NCBI GenBank assembly: GCA_964592475.1
Contig: CAZQEZ010000046.1
Location: 1 to 30,858 of the forward strand
Source: CAZQEZ01 sp964592475
GTDB taxonomy: Bacteria; Bacteroidota; Bacteroidia; Cytophagales; Cyclobacteriaceae
Reading direction: 5' to 3'
Length of the DNA stretch: 30,858 bases
In this document: one piece after another, positions 17,060-25,180 of the stretch
How positions within the stretch are numbered: position 1 is the first letter of the stretch
Layout: each line of letters opens with the position of its first letter
Position numbers and translations under genes: made by a program
The notes under the pieces: generated by a model
What the model saw: only the letters and a program-made list of their open reading frames with translations
Databases searched by the model: none
Told to the model about the DNA's origin: nothing

Positions 17060-19195
17060 ATGGCAAAGAAAGATTTAAAATATTTACGTAATATTGGTAT
17101 CATGGCTCACATCGATGCCGGAAAAACAACCACAACTGAAAGAATTCTGTATTACACTGGTCTTACTCATAAAATTGGTGAAGTGCATGAAGGTGGTGCA
17201 GTAATGGACTGGATGGAGCAAGAGCAAGAAAGAGGAATAACTATTACTTCTGCAGCAACTACTACATTTTGGAAGTATCCTACTACGCAGGGTATGCCAG
17301 ATGAAGACACCAAAGATTACAGAATTAATATAATTGACACCCCTGGTCACGTAGATTTTACTGTTGAAGTAGAAAGAAGTTTACGTGTTCTAGATGGAGC
17401 TGTTGCTTTATTTTGTGCTGTTTCAGGTGTAGAACCACAATCAGAAACGGTTTGGCGACAGGCTGATAAATATCATGTTCCCAGGATTTGTTTTGTTAAT
17501 AAAATGGATCGGGCAGGTGCAGATTTCTTCAAAGCAGTTGAAGAAATTAAAAGTAAATTAGGTGCAAATCCTGTTCCTCTTCAAATACCCATCGGTGTGG
17601 AAGAATCCTTTAAAGGCGTAGTAGATTTACTTATAAATAAAGCCATTATCTGGAATGAAGAAGATAAAGGTATGACTTACAAAATAGAGGAAGTTCCGGC
17701 AGACATGGTTGATACCGTAACCGAATGGAGAACTAAATTGGTGGAGAGTGTAGCCGAATACGATGAGGCTTTAATGGAAAAATATTTTGAGGATCCGGAT
17801 TCCATCACTTTAGATGAAATGCAATCTGCCATAAGAAAGGCCGTAATTGATTTATCTTTTTCTCCTGTTATGTGCGGTTCCGCTTTTAAAAATAAAGGTG
17901 TTCAGGCTCTTTTAGATGCTGTTTGTGAATTTCTTCCAAGTGCATTAGACTTGCCTCCGGTTAATGGAATGGATCCAAATACTGAAGAAACCATCACTAG
18001 AAACGCTGATCCAAGTGAACCTTTTGCGGCATTGGCATTTAAAATTGCTACTGATCCTTATGTAGGACGATTAGCTTTTTTTAGGGTATATTCAGGTACA
18101 CTTGAATCCGGTTCATATATTCATAATATGAGAACCGATAAAAAGGAGCGTATCTCGCGATTGATACAAATGCACAGCAATAAGCAAAACCCTATTGATA
18201 AAGTAGAAGCTGGAGATATTGTAGCGGGTGTAGGATTTAAAGATATAAAAACGGGTGATACACTTGTTGATGAAAAGCATAAAATAGTTTTAGAAAGTAT
18301 TACTTTCCCTGAACCAGTTATTGGATATGCTATTGAAGCTAAAAAGCAAGCTGATGTAGATAAAATGACAATGGCAATTTCGAAACTAGTTGAAGAAGAC
18401 CCTACCTTGACGGTAGAAACTGATCATGAAACTGGTCAAACAGTACTAAAAGGAATGGGTGAGCTTCATTTGGAAATTATCATGGATAGGTTAAGAAGAG
18501 AATTTAAGGTTGAAATAAATCAAGGTGCTCCCCAAGTTGCCTATAAAGAATCCATAACTGAATCTATAACTCACAGAGAAGTTTATAAAAAACAAACAGG
18601 TGGTAGAGGTAAGTTTGCCGACATCCAATTTGAAATCGGTCCGAGAGATGATGATCAAAAAGAAGGTTTATTATTTGTAAATGAAATTGTTGGTGGATCT
18701 ATACCAAGAGAATACATTCCTTCAGTGCAAAAAGGATTTGAACAAGCAATGAGTAATGGCTCATTGGCAGGATATCCTCTAGAAAGTATGAAAGTAAGGC
18801 TATTTGACGGATCTTACCACAATGTAGACTCAGATTCACTTTCATTCGAACTTGCATCGCGCATTGGATTTAGAGCAGCAGCCAAAAAAGCCGGACCAAA
18901 ATTACTGGAACCAATTATGGCAGTAGAGGTAGTTACTCCTGAAGAGTACATGGGCCCTATTACTGGAGACCTTAACAAAAGGAGAGGATTAATGAAGGGT
19001 ATGGATACAAAAGGTGTATCACAGGTTATTAGGGCAGATGTGCCATTGGCTGAATTATTTGGATATGTTACTGATTTAAGAACTTTATCATCCGGTAGAG
19101 CATTAGCAACGTTAACATTTTCACATTATGCCGAAGTTCCTAGCAACATTGCTGAAACGGTAATTGCCAATACTAAAGGAGAAATGGTTAGTTAA
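17060..19195 (+). CDS. fusA: Translation elongation factor G
   Basis: GTPase that drives translocation and, with RRF, ribosome recycling. G1 AHIDAGKT covers residues 16-23, the switch I segment RGITITSAA lies near 59-67, G3 DTPGH is at 93-97 and G4 NKMD at 147-150. Domains II to V follow, ending in the AEVPSNIAE region. The 711-residue length is typical for a classical EF-G. It sits 2 bases behind rpsG and 15 bases ahead of rpsJ, so translational coupling to S7 is likely. Other EF-G paralogues cannot be excluded elsewhere in the genome. Confidence 0.98.
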   Translation: MAKKDLKYLRNIGIMAHIDAGKTTTTERILYYTGLTHKIGEVHEGGAVMDWMEQEQERGITITSAATTTFWKYPTTQGMPDEDTKDYRINIIDTPGHVDFTVEVERSLRVLDGAVALFCAVSGVEPQSETVWRQADKYHVPRICFVNKMDRAGADFFKAVEEIKSKLGANPVPLQIPIGVEESFKGVVDLLINKAIIWNEEDKGMTYKIEEVPADMVDTVTEWRTKLVESVAEYDEALMEKYFEDPDSITLDEMQSAIRKAVIDLSFSPVMCGSAFKNKGVQALLDAVCEFLPSALDLPPVNGMDPNTEETITRNADPSEPFAALAFKIATDPYVGRLAFFRVYSGTLESGSYIHNMRTDKKERISRLIQMHSNKQNPIDKVEAGDIVAGVGFKDIKTGDTLVDEKHKIVLESITFPEPVIGYAIEAKKQADVDKMTMAISKLVEEDPTLTVETDHETGQTVLKGMGELHLEIIMDRLRREFKVEINQGAPQVAYKESITESITHREVYKKQTGGRGKFADIQFEIGPRDDDQKEGLLFVNEIVGGSIPREYIPSVQKGFEQAMSNGSLAGYPLESMKVRLFDGSYHNVDSDSLSFELASRIGFRAAAKKAGPKLLEPIMAVEVVTPEEYMGPITGDLNKRRGLMKGMDTKGVSQVIRADVPLAELFGYVTDLRTLSSGRALATLTFSHYAEVPSNIAETVIANTKGEMVS

Positions 19196-19210
19196 TAGAT
19201 AGATAAGATA

Positions 19211-19516
19211 ATGAACCAAAAAATTAGAATAAAACTTAAATCTTACGATCATAATTTGGTTGATAAATCAAGCGAAAAAATTGTAAGAGCTGTAAAAACT
19301 ACAGGTGCTGTAGTAAGTGGACCAATTCCACTTCCTACTGAAAAAGAAATATTTACTGTTTTACGTTCTCCACATGTTAACAAAAAATCTAGAGAGCAAT
19401 ATCAATTGTGTACTTATAAAAGATTGGTAGATATTTATTCAAATAGCACAAAAACAGTTGATGCTTTAATGAAACTTGAGTTACCAAGTGGAGTTGATGT
19501 TGAGATAAAGGTTTAG
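19211..19516 (+). CDS. rpsJ: 30S ribosomal protein S10
   Basis: Small-subunit head protein that also acts as NusE in antitermination complexes with NusB. The signature IRIKLKSYDHNLVDKS at the N-terminus and the loop SPHVNKKSREQYQL (residues about 57-70) are clear; 101 residues is normal. Here rpsJ closes the rpsL-rpsG-fusA transcript and is followed by a strong terminator, instead of opening the S10 operon as in E. coli. It is thus transcribed with EF-G and apart from rplC. Confidence 0.98.
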   Translation: MNQKIRIKLKSYDHNLVDKSSEKIVRAVKTTGAVVSGPIPLPTEKEIFTVLRSPHVNKKSREQYQLCTYKRLVDIYSNSTKTVDALMKLELPSGVDVEIKV

Positions 19517-19540
19517 GTTTAGCGATAAACATATTACGGA

Positions 19541-19582
19541 AAAGAACCAATAAAAATAATTAAGATTATTGGTTCTTTTTTT
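19541..19582 (+). terminator. Rho-independent terminator after rpsJ
   Basis: AAAGAACCAATAA (19541-19553) pairs perfectly over 13 bp with TTATTGGTTCTTT (19566-19578), loop of 12 bases, with a run of seven T at 19576-19582. This is the strongest terminator in the window and ends the str operon. Confidence 0.93.
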
Positions 19583-19625
19583 GTGTAAATACTCACTTAA
19601 GGACTTTAAAAAATGTGAATTATGC

Positions 19626-19657
19626 TTTGTTGCAATACAATATTTTCACTATCTTTG
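19626..19657 (+). promoter_or_regulatory. Promoter of the rplC (S10-like) operon
   Basis: TTTG (19626-19629), 20 bases, TATCTTTG (19650-19657), then CAGTCC. It matches the Bacteroidota consensus and follows the rpsJ terminator by 43 bases. The leader of about 55 bases before rplC begins with a 6-bp hairpin, TCCTTT (19661-19666) with AAAGGA (19673-19678). Promoter and leader resemble those before rpsH. Confidence 0.85.
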
Positions 19658-19717
19658 CAGTCCTTTCTGAAAAAAGGAACACGGAATTATTTTGAAAATT
19701 TCAATTTTTGATAAAAA

Positions 19718-20350
19718 ATGTCTGGTATAATAGGAAGAAAAGTAGGCATGGCAAGTTATTTCAATGAGGATGGCAAGAATATAGCTTGCACATTGATTCA
19801 AGCTGGCCCCTGTGTAATAACACAAGTTAAGGATGTGTCTATTGATGGCTACACTGCGGTGCAGTTAGCATATGGTGAAAGAAAAGAAAAAAACACCCCT
19901 AAAGCACTTAAAGGACATTTTGAAAAAGCGAATACAACACCTAAGAAAAAAGTAGTTGAATTTCGTGATTTTAGGGTAGAATTTGAAAGTGGAGTAAAGA
20001 TAGGGCAACAAGTAAATGCTCATGAAGTATTTAAGGAAGGCGATTTTGTGGATGCAATTGGAAAATCAAAAGGTAAAGGTTTTCAAGGTGTTGTAAAGCG
20101 TCATGGATTTGGTGGTGTTGGTGAAAGTACTCATGGGCAACATAATAGATTGAGAGCTCCTGGATCCATAGGTGCTTGTTCATTCCCTTCAAGGGTTTTT
20201 AAAGGAATGCGAATGGCAGGCCGAACGGGTAACCAGAGGGTAAAGGTTTTAAATTTAAGAATTATTAAACTATATCCTGAGCAAAATCTGGTTTTAGTAA
20301 GCGGATCAGTACCTGGTTCAAAAAATTCATACATTGTATTAGAGAAGTAA
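19718..20350 (+). CDS. rplC: 50S ribosomal protein L3
   Basis: Early assembly protein whose long loop reaches the peptidyl-transferase centre. The N-terminal GRKVGMASYF and the core loop with HGFGGVGESTHGQ and APGSIGACSFPSRVFKGMRMAG identify it; 210 residues is normal. By motif alignment the glutamine that PrmB methylates in E. coli (Gln150) corresponds to Ser155 here, so that modification cannot occur at this site. It is the first gene behind its own promoter and leads an unbroken run of ribosomal protein genes; rplD begins 4 bases after its stop. Confidence 0.98.
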   Translation: MSGIIGRKVGMASYFNEDGKNIACTLIQAGPCVITQVKDVSIDGYTAVQLAYGERKEKNTPKALKGHFEKANTTPKKKVVEFRDFRVEFESGVKIGQQVNAHEVFKEGDFVDAIGKSKGKGFQGVVKRHGFGGVGESTHGQHNRLRAPGSIGACSFPSRVFKGMRMAGRTGNQRVKVLNLRIIKLYPEQNLVLVSGSVPGSKNSYIVLEK

Positions 20351-20354
20351 AACG

Positions 20355-20990
20355 ATGGAATTATCTATATTAAATAGGCACGGCGAAGATACTGGTAGAA
20401 AAATTGACTTACCTGAAGATATTTTTAATATTGAGCCAAATGATCATGCCATATATTTAGATGTTAAGCAATATTTGGCTAATCAGAGGCAAGGTAATCA
20501 TAAGGCCAAAGAAAGAGCTGATATTTCTGGATCTACAAAGAAAATTAAAAGACAAAAAGGTACTGGTACCGCAAGAGCAGGAAGTATCAAATCTCCTATT
20601 TTTAGAGGTGGAGGGAGAATCTTTGGCCCTAGACCAAGAGATTATGGTTTTAAAGTAAACAAAAAGACCAAAGCATTAGCTAGAAAATCAGCATTAAGTT
20701 ACAAGGCTAAAGAAAATAACATCACAATTCTTGAACAAATTAGTTTTGAAAATCCTAAAACTAAAGATTTTATAGCTTTCATTAATGGTCTTGATTTAGC
20801 AAATACGAAAACGCTTTATGTTGTACCGGAATCTGATATTAATCTGTATCTGAGTAGTAGAAATGTTAAGAACTCTAAAGTTATACTTGCGGATACGCTT
20901 AATACATATGAAGTTCTACATTGTGACAACCTTATTATCAGCGAAAAATCATTGGAGAAAATAAAAAATAATTTAGGGGGTACAAAATGA
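20355..20990 (+). CDS. rplD: 50S ribosomal protein L4
   Basis: Binds domain I of 23S rRNA and lines the peptide exit tunnel. The tunnel loop KRQKGTGTARAGSIKSP (near residues 70-86) and GGGRIFGPRPRDY after it are intact, including the Lys-Gly-Thr region where macrolide-resistance changes occur. 211 residues, normal. Its stop overlaps the rplW start (ATGA at 20987-20990), so translation is likely coupled. L4 represses the S10 operon in E. coli; no matching leader structure could be recognised here. Confidence 0.98.
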   Translation: MELSILNRHGEDTGRKIDLPEDIFNIEPNDHAIYLDVKQYLANQRQGNHKAKERADISGSTKKIKRQKGTGTARAGSIKSPIFRGGGRIFGPRPRDYGFKVNKKTKALARKSALSYKAKENNITILEQISFENPKTKDFIAFINGLDLANTKTLYVVPESDINLYLSSRNVKNSKVILADTLNTYEVLHCDNLIISEKSLEKIKNNLGGTK

Positions 20991-21274
20991 ACGTATTAGT
21001 TAAACCATTAGTGACCGAAAAAGTATCTGCCCTTAATGAAAAAGGCCAATACGGCTTTGTAGTTGCAAAAAATGCAAATAAGATACAAATTAGAAAAGAG
21101 GTAGAGCAAATATACGGAGTTAATGTAGTAAATGTTAACACTATGCGCTATCAGGGAAAAGCTAAGTCGCGCTATACAAAATCTAGAATAATTACAGGAA
21201 GGTCTCCGGGATTTAAGAAAGCGATAGTGACAGTAGCTGAGGGAGAAATTATAGACTTTTACAGTGGAATTTAA
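20987..21274 (+). CDS. rplW: 50S ribosomal protein L23
   Basis: Exit-tunnel rim protein that docks trigger factor and SRP. The opening VLVKPLVTEKVSALNEKGQY and the following NKIQIRKEVEQIYGV are typical. 95 residues. The start ATG overlaps the rplD stop by 4 bases, and GGGGG lies 7-11 bases before it as a possible weak ribosome binding sequence, unusual among these genes. rplB follows 11 bases after the stop. Confidence 0.97.
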   Translation: MNVLVKPLVTEKVSALNEKGQYGFVVAKNANKIQIRKEVEQIYGVNVVNVNTMRYQGKAKSRYTKSRIITGRSPGFKKAIVTVAEGEIIDFYSGI

Positions 21275-21285
21275 TTATAATTATA

Positions 21286-22110
21286 ATGGCTGTTAAGAAA
21301 TTAAGACCTATAACACCAGGACAAAGGTTTAGGATGGCTCCGGTTTTTGATAATATTACAAAATCGGTTCCTGAAAAATCTTTGATAAAGTCATCAAAAA
21401 AGTCCGGCGGTAGAAATAGCGATGGAAGAATGACTACTAGAAATCGTGGTGGAGGACATAAAAAGAAGTATAGAGAAATAGATTTTCTAAGAAATAAAGT
21501 TGATATTCCAGCAACAGTTAAATCTATTGAATATGATCCTAATCGTTCCGCTAGGATAGCTTTGTTATTTTACGCCGACGGTGAAAAAAGATATATTATC
21601 GCACCTAATGGTTTAGAAGTAGGACAGCAAGTATTAGCTGGCGAAAATGCAGCTCCAGAAGTAGGAAATGCATTGCCAATGTCTAAGATACCGCTAGGTA
21701 CAATAATACATAATATTGAGCTTAAAAAAGGCAAAGGTGGCGCTATGGCTAGAAGTGCTGGATCATATGCTCAGCTATTGGCTAGAGAAGGTAAGTATGC
21801 TACTATTAAACTTCCATCTGGCGAAATGAGAATGGTTTTAGTTGTAAATTTTGCTACTATAGGAGCAGTTTCCAATGCAGATCATATGAACGTTAGATTG
21901 GGGAAAGCGGGTAGAAAGCGATGGTTGGGTAGAAGACCTAGAGTAAGAGGAGTAGCTATGAATCCTGTAGATCACCCGATGGGTGGTGGTGAAGGTAGAG
22001 CGTCAGGTGGTCATCCTCGTTCAAGAAATGGTTTATATGCTAAAGGTAAAAAGACCAGAAACGTAAATAAATATTCCAATAAGCTTATTATAAGTAGAAG
22101 AAAGAAATAA
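21286..22110 (+). CDS. rplB: 50S ribosomal protein L2
   Basis: Needed for subunit joining and for peptidyl-transferase activity. The RNA-binding core has SGGRNSDGRMTTRNRGGGHK (near residues 40-60), and the C-terminal catalytic-loop region contains NPVDHPMGGGEGR with Asp229-His230. Met232 replaces the second His of the E. coli DHPHGGGEG motif, while the key His is kept. The tail GGHPRSRNGLYAKGKKTR is of the form I associate with Bacteroidota. 274 residues, normal. rpsS follows after 3 bases. Confidence 0.98.
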   Translation: MAVKKLRPITPGQRFRMAPVFDNITKSVPEKSLIKSSKKSGGRNSDGRMTTRNRGGGHKKKYREIDFLRNKVDIPATVKSIEYDPNRSARIALLFYADGEKRYIIAPNGLEVGQQVLAGENAAPEVGNALPMSKIPLGTIIHNIELKKGKGGAMARSAGSYAQLLAREGKYATIKLPSGEMRMVLVVNFATIGAVSNADHMNVRLGKAGRKRWLGRRPRVRGVAMNPVDHPMGGGEGRASGGHPRSRNGLYAKGKKTRNVNKYSNKLIISRRKK

Positions 22111-22113
22111 GAA

Positions 22114-22392
22114 ATGGCAAGATCTCTTAAAAAAGGACCCTATATTGATCCCAGGTTAGAAAATAAAGTTGATAAAATGAATGATTCAGGTAAAAAATCT
22201 GTAATCAAAACCTGGTCTCGTAGAAGTATGATCTCTCCTGAATTTGTTGGACATACCTTTGCAGTGCACAACGGAAATAAATTTATTCCGGTTTATATCA
22301 CTGAAAATATGGTTGGTCATAAGATGGGTGAGTTTGCTCCTACTCGTACATTCAGAGGTCATATTGCAAAAAAAGATAAAGGTAAAAGATAA
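22114..22392 (+). CDS. rpsS: 30S ribosomal protein S19
   Basis: Small-subunit head protein that contacts S13 and the A-site tRNA region. The start ARSLKKGPYIDPRL, the middle IKTWSRRSMISPEFVGHTFAVHNG and the VGHKMGEFAPTRTFRGH end are all typical; 92 residues is the normal length. It is packed 3 bases behind rplB and 3 bases ahead of rplV, so coupled translation within the operon is likely. Confidence 0.98.
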   Translation: MARSLKKGPYIDPRLENKVDKMNDSGKKSVIKTWSRRSMISPEFVGHTFAVHNGNKFIPVYITENMVGHKMGEFAPTRTFRGHIAKKDKGKR

Positions 22393-22395
22393 CGT

Positions 22396-22773
22396 ATGGA
22401 AGCTGTAGCTAAATTAAATAATGTACCTACTTCTCCTCGAAAGATGAGAACCATAGCTGATTTGATTAGAGGAGAACGAGTATATAAAGCCTTGGGACTT
22501 CTCAAATACCAAGCAAAAAAAGGTGCTCCGGTCATGGAAAAACTTTTACGTTCGGCAATTGCCAACTGGGAAAATAAAAATGAAGGCTCTAGAATTGAAG
22601 ATGCTGATCTCTTTATCAAAGAGGTAAAAGTTGATGGTGGTAGAATATTAAAAAGATTACGCCCGGCACCGCAAGGTAGAGCGCATAGAATCAGGAAACG
22701 TTCTAATCATATTACGCTAGTAGTTGATAGTAATGTTCCTTTGGAAGTTGTAGAAAATAACGAAAAAGAATAA
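22396..22773 (+). CDS. rplV: 50S ribosomal protein L22
   Basis: Exit-tunnel constriction protein with a long beta hairpin. The N-terminal helical part with SPRKMRTIADLIRGERVYKAL and the hairpin with GRILKRLRPAPQGRAHRIRKR (near residues 81-101) are present; no deletion in the hairpin, where macrolide-resistance changes occur, is visible. 125 residues, slightly longer than the E. coli 110, with a polar C-terminal end VVENNEKE. rpsC starts 11 bases downstream. Confidence 0.98.
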   Translation: MEAVAKLNNVPTSPRKMRTIADLIRGERVYKALGLLKYQAKKGAPVMEKLLRSAIANWENKNEGSRIEDADLFIKEVKVDGGRILKRLRPAPQGRAHRIRKRSNHITLVVDSNVPLEVVENNEKE

Positions 22774-22784
22774 CAATAATAAAT

Positions 22785-23528
22785 ATGGGACAAAAAGTAA
22801 ACCCGACTGGTTTTCGTTTAGGAATAGTAAAAGGATGGGATTCCAGCTGGTATGGTGGAAAGACATTTTCTGATAAACTGGTTGAAGATCAGAAAATCAG
22901 AAAATACATTGATGCTCGTATTCCCAAAGGTGGTATTGCGAAAGTAGTGATAGAAAGAACCCTTAAAAGAATTACGCTTACAGTACATACCTCTCGTCCT
23001 GGTGTTGTTATTGGTAAAGGTGGTAGTGAAGTTGATAAAATTAAAGAAGAGTTGAAAAAGATCACCGGCAAAGATGTACAGATTAATATTTTTGAAATAA
23101 AGAGACCAGAGTTAGATGCTAAATTAGTAGGCGAATCAATTGCTCAACAATTAGAAGCTAGGATTTCTTACCGAAGAGCTATGAAGCAATCAATTGCCTC
23201 TGCAAGTCGTGTCGGTGCTCAAGGAATAAAAATAAAAGTATCGGGTAGACTTGGCGGTGCTGAGATGGCTCGATCAGAACAATATAAAGAAGGTAGAATA
23301 CCTTTGCATACACTTCGTGCGGATATTGATTATGCTATTTCTGAAGCAAATACAGTTTATGGAAAAATTGGAATTAAGGTCTGGATTTTCAAAGGAGAGA
23401 TTTTTGGAAAAAGGGACCTTTCTCCTAATGTAGGAGTAAATACGGGAGGCGATCAACCACGGGGAGGATCAGGTGGCGGAAGAAGAAAACGAGGTAGTGA
23501 TGATAACCCACGCCGAAGAAGACGCTAG
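22785..23528 (+). CDS. rpsC: 30S ribosomal protein S3 with Gly/Arg-rich tail
   Basis: mRNA-entry protein of the small-subunit head with helicase-like action. It starts with GQKVNPTGFRLG, contains the KH domain motif VVIGKGGSEV (near residues 74-83), and the C-terminal domain with VSGRLGGAEMARSE. Residues 215-247 form a low-complexity tail rich in Gly and Arg that ends in five Arg, a feature absent from the E. coli C-terminus. It is probably disordered and may add RNA contacts at the mRNA entrance. 247 residues against 233 in E. coli. rplP starts after 34 bases. Confidence 0.98.
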   Translation: MGQKVNPTGFRLGIVKGWDSSWYGGKTFSDKLVEDQKIRKYIDARIPKGGIAKVVIERTLKRITLTVHTSRPGVVIGKGGSEVDKIKEELKKITGKDVQINIFEIKRPELDAKLVGESIAQQLEARISYRRAMKQSIASASRVGAQGIKIKVSGRLGGAEMARSEQYKEGRIPLHTLRADIDYAISEANTVYGKIGIKVWIFKGEIFGKRDLSPNVGVNTGGDQPRGGSGGGRRKRGSDDNPRRRRR

Positions 23529-23562
23529 ATTTTTTGTTGAAGAAAGAAAAGATTAGATAAAG

Positions 23563-23979
23563 ATGTTACAGCCAAAAAGAACAAAATTTAGGAAACAGCA
23601 AAAAGGTAGGGTGAAAGGTATTGCCCAAAGAGGACATAAAATTACTTTTGGAGATTTTGCCATAAAAACGCTAGAGCCTGGTAGATTAACATCAAGGCAA
23701 ATAGAAGCCGCGAGGATTGCTGTAACCAGAGCAATGAAAAGAGAAGGTCAAGTTTGGATTAGGGTTTTTCCAGATAAACCTATCACCAAAAAACCTGCAG
23801 AAGTACGTATGGGTAAAGGTAAAGGAGCTCCTGAATATTGGGTCGCTGTTATACGACCAGGTAGAATAATTTTTGAATGTGGAGGTGTAAGTAAAGAATT
23901 GGCAGCCGAAGCTTTACGATTAGCCGCACAAAAACTACCTGTTAAAACAAAGTTTGTTCACCGAAAAGATTTGGCATAA
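23563..23979 (+). CDS. rplP: 50S ribosomal protein L16
   Basis: Late-assembling protein that positions the A-site tRNA near the peptidyl-transferase centre. It opens LQPKRTKFRKQQKGR and contains EVRMGKGKGAPEYWVA; the arginine in VRMGKG corresponds to the hydroxylated Arg81 of E. coli. 138 residues, normal. The 34-base gap before it is the largest in this stretch but shows no promoter box. rpmC begins 18 bases later. Confidence 0.98.
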   Translation: MLQPKRTKFRKQQKGRVKGIAQRGHKITFGDFAIKTLEPGRLTSRQIEAARIAVTRAMKREGQVWIRVFPDKPITKKPAEVRMGKGKGAPEYWVAVIRPGRIIFECGGVSKELAAEALRLAAQKLPVKTKFVHRKDLA

Positions 23980-23997
23980 GGCATAAATAAGTAAGTT

Positions 23998-24201
23998 ATG
24001 GATAAGCATTCAGAAGTAAAATCATTGACTGAAGACGAACTAAAAGAGAGGATTGAATCAGAACGAGAAAATTTGCAAAAATTACAATTTGCACATGCCA
24101 TTTCTCCAATAGAAAATCCAATGAAAATAAGGGAAACAAGAAGGTTAATTGCCAGATTAAAAACCCAGCTCAATATTAAACAACGGGAAAATATTAACTA
24201 G
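23998..24201 (+). CDS. rpmC: 50S ribosomal protein L29
   Basis: Small two-helix protein at the exit-tunnel rim next to L23. It shows the typical S-L-T-E-D-E-L-K-E-R-I opening, the FAHAISPIENPMKIRETRRLIARLKT middle and a short basic tail; 67 residues is normal. The N-terminus MDKHSEVK is slightly extended relative to forms starting near the first helix, but no internal ATG fits better. rpsQ starts 6 bases downstream. Confidence 0.95.
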   Translation: MDKHSEVKSLTEDELKERIESERENLQKLQFAHAISPIENPMKIRETRRLIARLKTQLNIKQRENIN

Positions 24202-24207
24202 GAAGCA

Positions 24208-24468
24208 ATGTCAGTGACTAGAAATTTAAGAAAAGAAAGAATAGGTAATGTGGTTAGTAATAAAATGGATAAATCCATTACAGTAGCTATTCATAGAAGA
24301 ATAAAGCACCCTATTTACGGCAAATTCATAGGTAAAGTTACCAAATTTACAGCTCATGATGAAAAAAATGATTGCAATATTGGTGATACTGTGAAAATTA
24401 TGGAAACTCGTCCATTAAGTAAAAGGAAGCGTTGGAGATTAGTTGAAATAATTGAAAGAGCAAAATAA
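24208..24468 (+). CDS. rpsQ: 30S ribosomal protein S17
   Basis: Primary 16S rRNA-binding protein of the 5' domain with an OB fold. The motifs RKERIGNVVSNKMDKSITVA, the RIKHPIYGKF loop and GDTVKIMETRPLSKRKRWRLVEI identify it. 86 residues, normal. It is packed 6 bases behind rpmC and 2 bases ahead of rplN. Confidence 0.98.
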   Translation: MSVTRNLRKERIGNVVSNKMDKSITVAIHRRIKHPIYGKFIGKVTKFTAHDEKNDCNIGDTVKIMETRPLSKRKRWRLVEIIERAK

Positions 24469-24470
24469 TC

Positions 24471-24839
24471 ATGATACAACAAGAATCAAGATTAAGTGTT
24501 GCGGATAATAGTGGCGCCAGAGAAGTTCTGGTAATCCGTGTATTAGGGGGCACCAATAGAAGGTACGCTTCATTGGGTGATAAAGTAGTAGTGACTGTAA
24601 AGTCTGCTCTTTCATCAAGCTCATTAAAAAAAGGTACGGTTTCAAAAGCCGTTATTGTTAGAACCAAAAAGGAAGTAAGAAGAAAGGATGGTTCTTATAT
24701 ACGTTTTGAAGATAATGCTGCTGTATTGTTAAGTCAAAATGATGAGCCGAGAGGTACTCGTATTTTTGGTCCAGTAGCCAGAGAATTACGTGAAAAGCAA
24801 TTTATGAAAATAGTTTCATTGGCACCTGAAGTATTGTAA
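24471..24839 (+). CDS. rplN: 50S ribosomal protein L14
   Basis: Forms intersubunit bridge contacts and the site where RsfS can block subunit joining. Starts MIQQESRLSVADNSGAREV, contains the IRVLGG and GDKVVVTVKSA segments, and ends with the DEPRGTRIFGPVARELR block. 122 residues, normal. Its TAA overlaps the rplX start by one base (TAATG), which suggests termination-reinitiation coupling. Confidence 0.98.
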   Translation: MIQQESRLSVADNSGAREVLVIRVLGGTNRRYASLGDKVVVTVKSALSSSSLKKGTVSKAVIVRTKKEVRRKDGSYIRFEDNAAVLLSQNDEPRGTRIFGPVARELREKQFMKIVSLAPEVL

Positions 24840-25180
24840 TGATGAAAATTAAAGCCAAAAAAAGATTGAAATTACCTATCAAAAAAGATGATACTGTTTT
24901 GGTAATTTCTGGAAATGAAAAAGGGAAAAAAGGTAGAGTTCTGGTAGTTTATCCTGAAAAGAACAGGGCTATTGTAGAGGGACTAAATTTAGTTACTAAG
25001 CATACTAAGCCATCGGCAGGGAACCCTGAGGGTGGGCGTGAGAAAAAAGAAGCTGCAATCCATATCAGTAACCTGATGCTTGTAGACCCAGGAACTGGAG
25101 AACCTACTCGAACAGGGCGTAAGCTTAATAAAGATAATAAGTTACAAAGATATTCGAAGAAAACAGGAGATTTTATATAA
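24839..25180 (+). CDS. rplX: 50S ribosomal protein L24
   Basis: Assembly-initiating protein with a KOW fold that binds the 5' part of 23S rRNA. DTVLVISGNEKGKKGRVL is the KOW motif (near residues 18-35), followed by VEGLNLVTKHTKPSAGNPEGG. 113 residues, a little longer than the E. coli 104. Two ATG codons stand in a row (24839 and 24842); the first overlaps the rplN stop and either could serve. The stop overlaps rplE by one base. Confidence 0.97.
   Translation: MMKIKAKKRLKLPIKKDDTVLVISGNEKGKKGRVLVVYPEKNRAIVEGLNLVTKHTKPSAGNPEGGREKKEAAIHISNLMLVDPGTGEPTRTGRKLNKDNKLQRYSKKTGDFI

Noticed and set aside
19692..19704. Inverted repeat TTGAAA-A-TTTCAA in the rplC leader
   Set aside because: The one-base centre does not allow a stable RNA hairpin and AT-rich palindromes are common here.
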